This document shows, in pieces, positions 61,710-64,000 of a stretch of 64,000 bases of DNA; the first letter of the stretch is position 1; every line of letters starts with the position of its first letter. Below the pieces are notes generated by a model. That model did no database searches. It saw nothing but the letters and a program-made list of their open reading frames with translations, and was not told the DNA's origin. The translations under genes and the position numbers were made by a program. The stretch is from NCBI GenBank assembly GCA_903900265.1, contig CAIUMM010000023.1:1-64000 (forward strand), given 5' to 3'. Origin of the DNA: an uncultured Pseudomonadota bacterium (GTDB lineage Bacteria > Myxococcota_A > UBA796 > SXON01).

Positions 61710-62842
61710 GCCGGGCTCCCCGCGGGATCCTCTTCGAGGACCCGTGCATCATCCGGCGAAAATACGGCGTTCACCGAGACACCTTCCTGCCAGTGCAGGG
61801 GCAGGCGCAGCTGCCCTTCGTTGCGCGTGGCCGCGACCACCTCGCTCCCGTCGGCGAGGGTGACCCGAATGTGCAACATCTCGCCCCGGTAGACGACGAG
61901 GCGCACCTTACCCGACACGCAGTTTGCACCCGCTGGGACGGGCGCGTCGGGGGCCAGCAGCTCCACCCGCTCGGGGCGCACCGAAAGCCGCACCGCGGCT
62001 CCGGCAGCCCGATCCTCGCCGCCCCGCGCCATCACGAAGTTGCCGTCGCTGCGTTGCACCCGCAGCCAAGCGCCTTCACGACCCGCAGCCACGCCTTCGA
62101 CGAAGTTGCTCTCTCCGATGAACCGCGCAACAAACGCGGTGCGCGGCTGCTCGTAGATCTCCGCCGGCGAGCCCAGCTGCGCCACCCTGGCGTTGTCCAT
62201 CACCGCGATGCGATCCGACATCGTCAGCGCCTCTTCTTGGTCGTGCGTGACGTACACAAACGTGATTCCAAGACGGCGATTCAAGGACTTCAACTCCAGC
62301 TGCATCTCTTTGCGCAGCTTCAAGTCCAGCGCCCCCAACGGCTCGTCCAACAGCAGGATCGACGGCTCCAACACCAGCGCGCGCGCGAGCGCAACCCGCT
62401 GCCGCTGCCCACCCGAGAGCGCCGCGGGCGGACGCCGCCCAAAGGTCGCCGGGTCCAGACGCACAAGCTCTAACGCCGCTTTTACTTTGACGGCGATCTG
62501 GTCGCGGGGCATCTTTCGCTGCTCCAACCCGAACGCGACGTTTTTCTCGACGGTCAGGTGTGGAAAGAGCGCGTAGTTCTGGAACACCATGGCGATGTTG
62601 CGCTCATACGGGCGACGGTGGTTCACCACCGCGTCGAGGATGCGCACCTCACCGCCATCCTCGTCGGGCTCTTCAAAACCAGCGAGCAGGCGGAGCGTGG
62701 TGGTCTTTCCGCATCCCGAGGGCCCGAGGATGGAAAAAAACTCGCCTTTTTGAATGCTGAAGGAAATACCCCGGACGGCCTTCTGACCCGCGAAGGTCTT
62801 CGAAACATTGCGGAATTCTACTACCGGGGCCGTCTCGCTCAT
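61706..62842 (-). CDS. potA: Polyamine ABC transporter ATPase PotA
   Basis: A 378-residue ABC ATPase. Walker A GPSGCGKTT, Q-loop FQNYALFPH, signature LSGGQRQRVALARA, Walker B SILLLDEPLGALD and the switch His in VYVTHDQEEAL are all present. The C-terminal TOBE domain (LSVRPERVELL) is complete. It energises polyamine uptake and is first in the potABCD operon. The 287 bp upstream to the next gene have no visible gene and presumably contain its promoter. Confidence 0.95.
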   Translation of the reverse strand: MSETAPVVEFRNVSKTFAGQKAVRGISFSIQKGEFFSILGPSGCGKTTTLRLLAGFEEPDEDGGEVRILDAVVNHRRPYERNIAMVFQNYALFPHLTVEKNVAFGLEQRKMPRDQIAVKVKAALELVRLDPATFGRRPPAALSGGQRQRVALARALVLEPSILLLDEPLGALDLKLRKEMQLELKSLNRRLGITFVYVTHDQEEALTMSDRIAVMDNARVAQLGSPAEIYEQPRTAFVARFIGESNFVEGVAAGREGAWLRVQRSDGNFVMARGGEDRAAGAAVRLSVRPERVELLAPDAPVPAGANCVSGKVRLVVYRGEMLHIRVTLADGSEVVAATRNEGQLRLPLHWQEGVSVNAVFSPDDARVLEEDPAGSPA

Positions 62843-63129
62843 GAATGCTTGCTCTCAAACCATCGAGTGTAGCAGATCGCAGGTCGCCTCGTCGCTTTGG
62901 CGCCCCGCCTCGCGCGAGGGCGTCGGCGCGCCCGCCCGACGGGGGACCACACCCCGCAACGACGCCGCAGCGCCCCACCGAGGCGGGACGCCCTGCTCCC
63001 CGATTTTGTGAGAGGCACATTCGCAAGGAAGTACGGAGATGATTGCGCACCCGCACAGTGGGTACGCAACGGATGTCACACTTCGTCGCCAAGCAGCGTA
63101 TACTTGCCGAATACCTCGGAGCACATCGC

Positions 63130-64000
63130 ATGCGCAGCCACCTCCTTCTCCTCGTCCCCGGACTTCTGGCCCTCGCGGCCTGCTCCGACAACAGCCTCGT
63201 CGTAAAGGACGGCAGCATCAACGATGTCGACGACAGCTCGGCCCCCGACATCGCGGTCAGCCCGGAGTCGCACACCTTCGGAGCGCTGCCGGTAGACGGC
63301 GTCTCGACGGAAACGAAGGAGTTCATCGTCACCAACAACGGCGATGCCGCGCTGCAGATCACCAGCATCGAGCTGGATGATGCCAACGCTCCCTTCACCT
63401 TGTCCGCCATCGGCAATGTATTGCTTGAGGCTGGCGGTACCACTTCGTTCACCGTCACCTTCCAGCCGATCACCGCTGACGCCGTCAGCGGCACCATCTA
63501 CATCGGCAGCAATGACCCCGACGAGCCCAGCGTACCTGTGAATCTGGACGGCGGCGGCATCGCTCCCCGGATCGAGCTTGACCCCGTGAACTACGACTAC
63601 GGCACTCCGTACATCGGCTGCCCGCAGACCGTGCCGCTCACCGTGCGCAACATTGGCAACGCGGACCTCATCGTGTCCGCCCTCGACTACATCAGCGCTT
63701 CGCCCACCGAGATCGGCGTCGACCGCGAGGCCAGCGTCGCCGCCAACGGACCGTTGCCGTGGACGATCACGCCTGGCAGCGAGCTGCAGGTGCAGATGCT
63801 GTACAGCCCGCTCGATGACTACGGGGACGACGGCTACCTGACCATCACCTCCAATGACCCGAACCAGCCCGCCGCACAGGCACATCAGGCCGGACTGGGC
63901 GCGTTGTACGGGGAAAACAACGACATCTTCGAGCAGCCCCTGCGCGGCGAAACCGACATCCTTTGGGCCCTCGACTGGTCCTGCTCGATGGCGGACGACA
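63130..64000 (+). CDS. Choice-of-anchor/VWA lipoprotein, 5' part (3' end outside window)
   Basis: The frame runs from ATG 63130 to the window end (290 codons). GGAG lies eight bases upstream. The signal ends at lipobox LAAC. Two choice-of-anchor D/ASPM-like beta domains follow (FIVTNNGDAALQITSIELDD and LTVRNIGNADLIVSALDYIS, with DPDEPSVPVNLDGGG). The last visible residues ILWALDWSCSMADD contain the DxSxS metal motif that opens a von Willebrand A domain. This architecture is common for surface lipoproteins in Myxococcota. The rest is not visible. Confidence 0.8.
   Translation, partial: MRSHLLLLVPGLLALAACSDNSLVVKDGSINDVDDSSAPDIAVSPESHTFGALPVDGVSTETKEFIVTNNGDAALQITSIELDDANAPFTLSAIGNVLLEAGGTTSFTVTFQPITADAVSGTIYIGSNDPDEPSVPVNLDGGGIAPRIELDPVNYDYGTPYIGCPQTVPLTVRNIGNADLIVSALDYISASPTEIGVDREASVAANGPLPWTITPGSELQVQMLYSPLDDYGDDGYLTITSNDPNQPAAQAHQAGLGALYGENNDIFEQPLRGETDILWALDWSCSMADD

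Noticed and set aside
62843..63129. Several short ORFs on both strands before the VWA lipoprotein
   Set aside because: Pro/Arg-rich shadow frames without ribosome sites; treated as a promoter-bearing intergenic region.

Overview
The window is a GC-rich, gene-dense bacterial chromosome segment, probably from a Myxococcota/deltaproteobacterial-type organism. This is inferred from the base composition, the many small lipoproteins and cysteine-rich secreted proteins, the Tad secretion genes, an FHA/Ala-Pro-rich membrane protein and C-terminal sorting tails resembling MYXO-CTERM signals. No rRNA, tRNA, phage, integrase, transposase or CRISPR array was seen.

Layout. 1-1008: 3' part of a leucine-rich-repeat-like gene. 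1126-5333: gap-pgk-tpiA glycolytic operon followed by RNase D. 5437-13624: a compact Tad/Flp secretion locus (flp, cpaB, cpaC secretin, cpaE, cpaF, tadB, tadC, TPR protein, small lipoprotein), with a strong terminator between flp and cpaB. 13651-22819: two flippase-like membrane proteins, several exported proteins, an HTTM/gamma-carboxylase-like pair, and greB. 22838-30736: a divergent lauroyl-acyltransferase-like gene, a threonine-dehydrogenase-like enzyme, SlyX, two short-chain dehydrogenases (one with the FabI/FabL signature), a PpiC-type isomerase lipoprotein and an FHA protein. 30736-37543: a minus-strand operon that begins with two large related exported proteins and continues through ribF, aroE and the FHA gene. 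37599-43897: a membrane glycosyltransferase-like protein, an SGNH hydrolase, an aldehyde dehydrogenase and an outer-membrane barrel candidate.

43950-53072 is an accessory-looking 9 kb segment bracketed by two copies of the same ~58 bp palindrome. It holds a GNAT-GABA-aminotransferase fusion, a histone-deacetylase-family amidohydrolase, a flavoprotein lipoprotein, a tandemly duplicated pair of surface proteins and a lipoprotein with PEP-synthase/dikinase domains in swapped order. The second palindrome abuts a lipoprotein gene that has no usable start codon. 53432-56190 holds an MltA-like protein, a YkgJ-type cysteine-cluster protein and an SRPBCC-like protein. 56217-62842 holds a GNAT homologous to the N-terminus of the fusion, a PuuB-like flavin oxidase and a potABCD polyamine transporter operon. 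The window ends inside a choice-of-anchor/VWA lipoprotein.

Two systems stand out. First, the 1062-residue exported protein at 34355-37543 carries, in a disordered C-terminal region, short segments that look lifted from the plug domain of TonB-dependent receptors, one of them duplicated, although it is not a receptor. Second, polyamine-type genes (transporter, flavin oxidase, two related acetyltransferases, GABA aminotransferase, HDAC-family amidohydrolase, aldehyde dehydrogenase) are scattered through 41-63 kb and suggest an acetylated-polyamine or acetyl-diamine catabolic route. Both interpretations are inferences from motifs and context; no database search was run.
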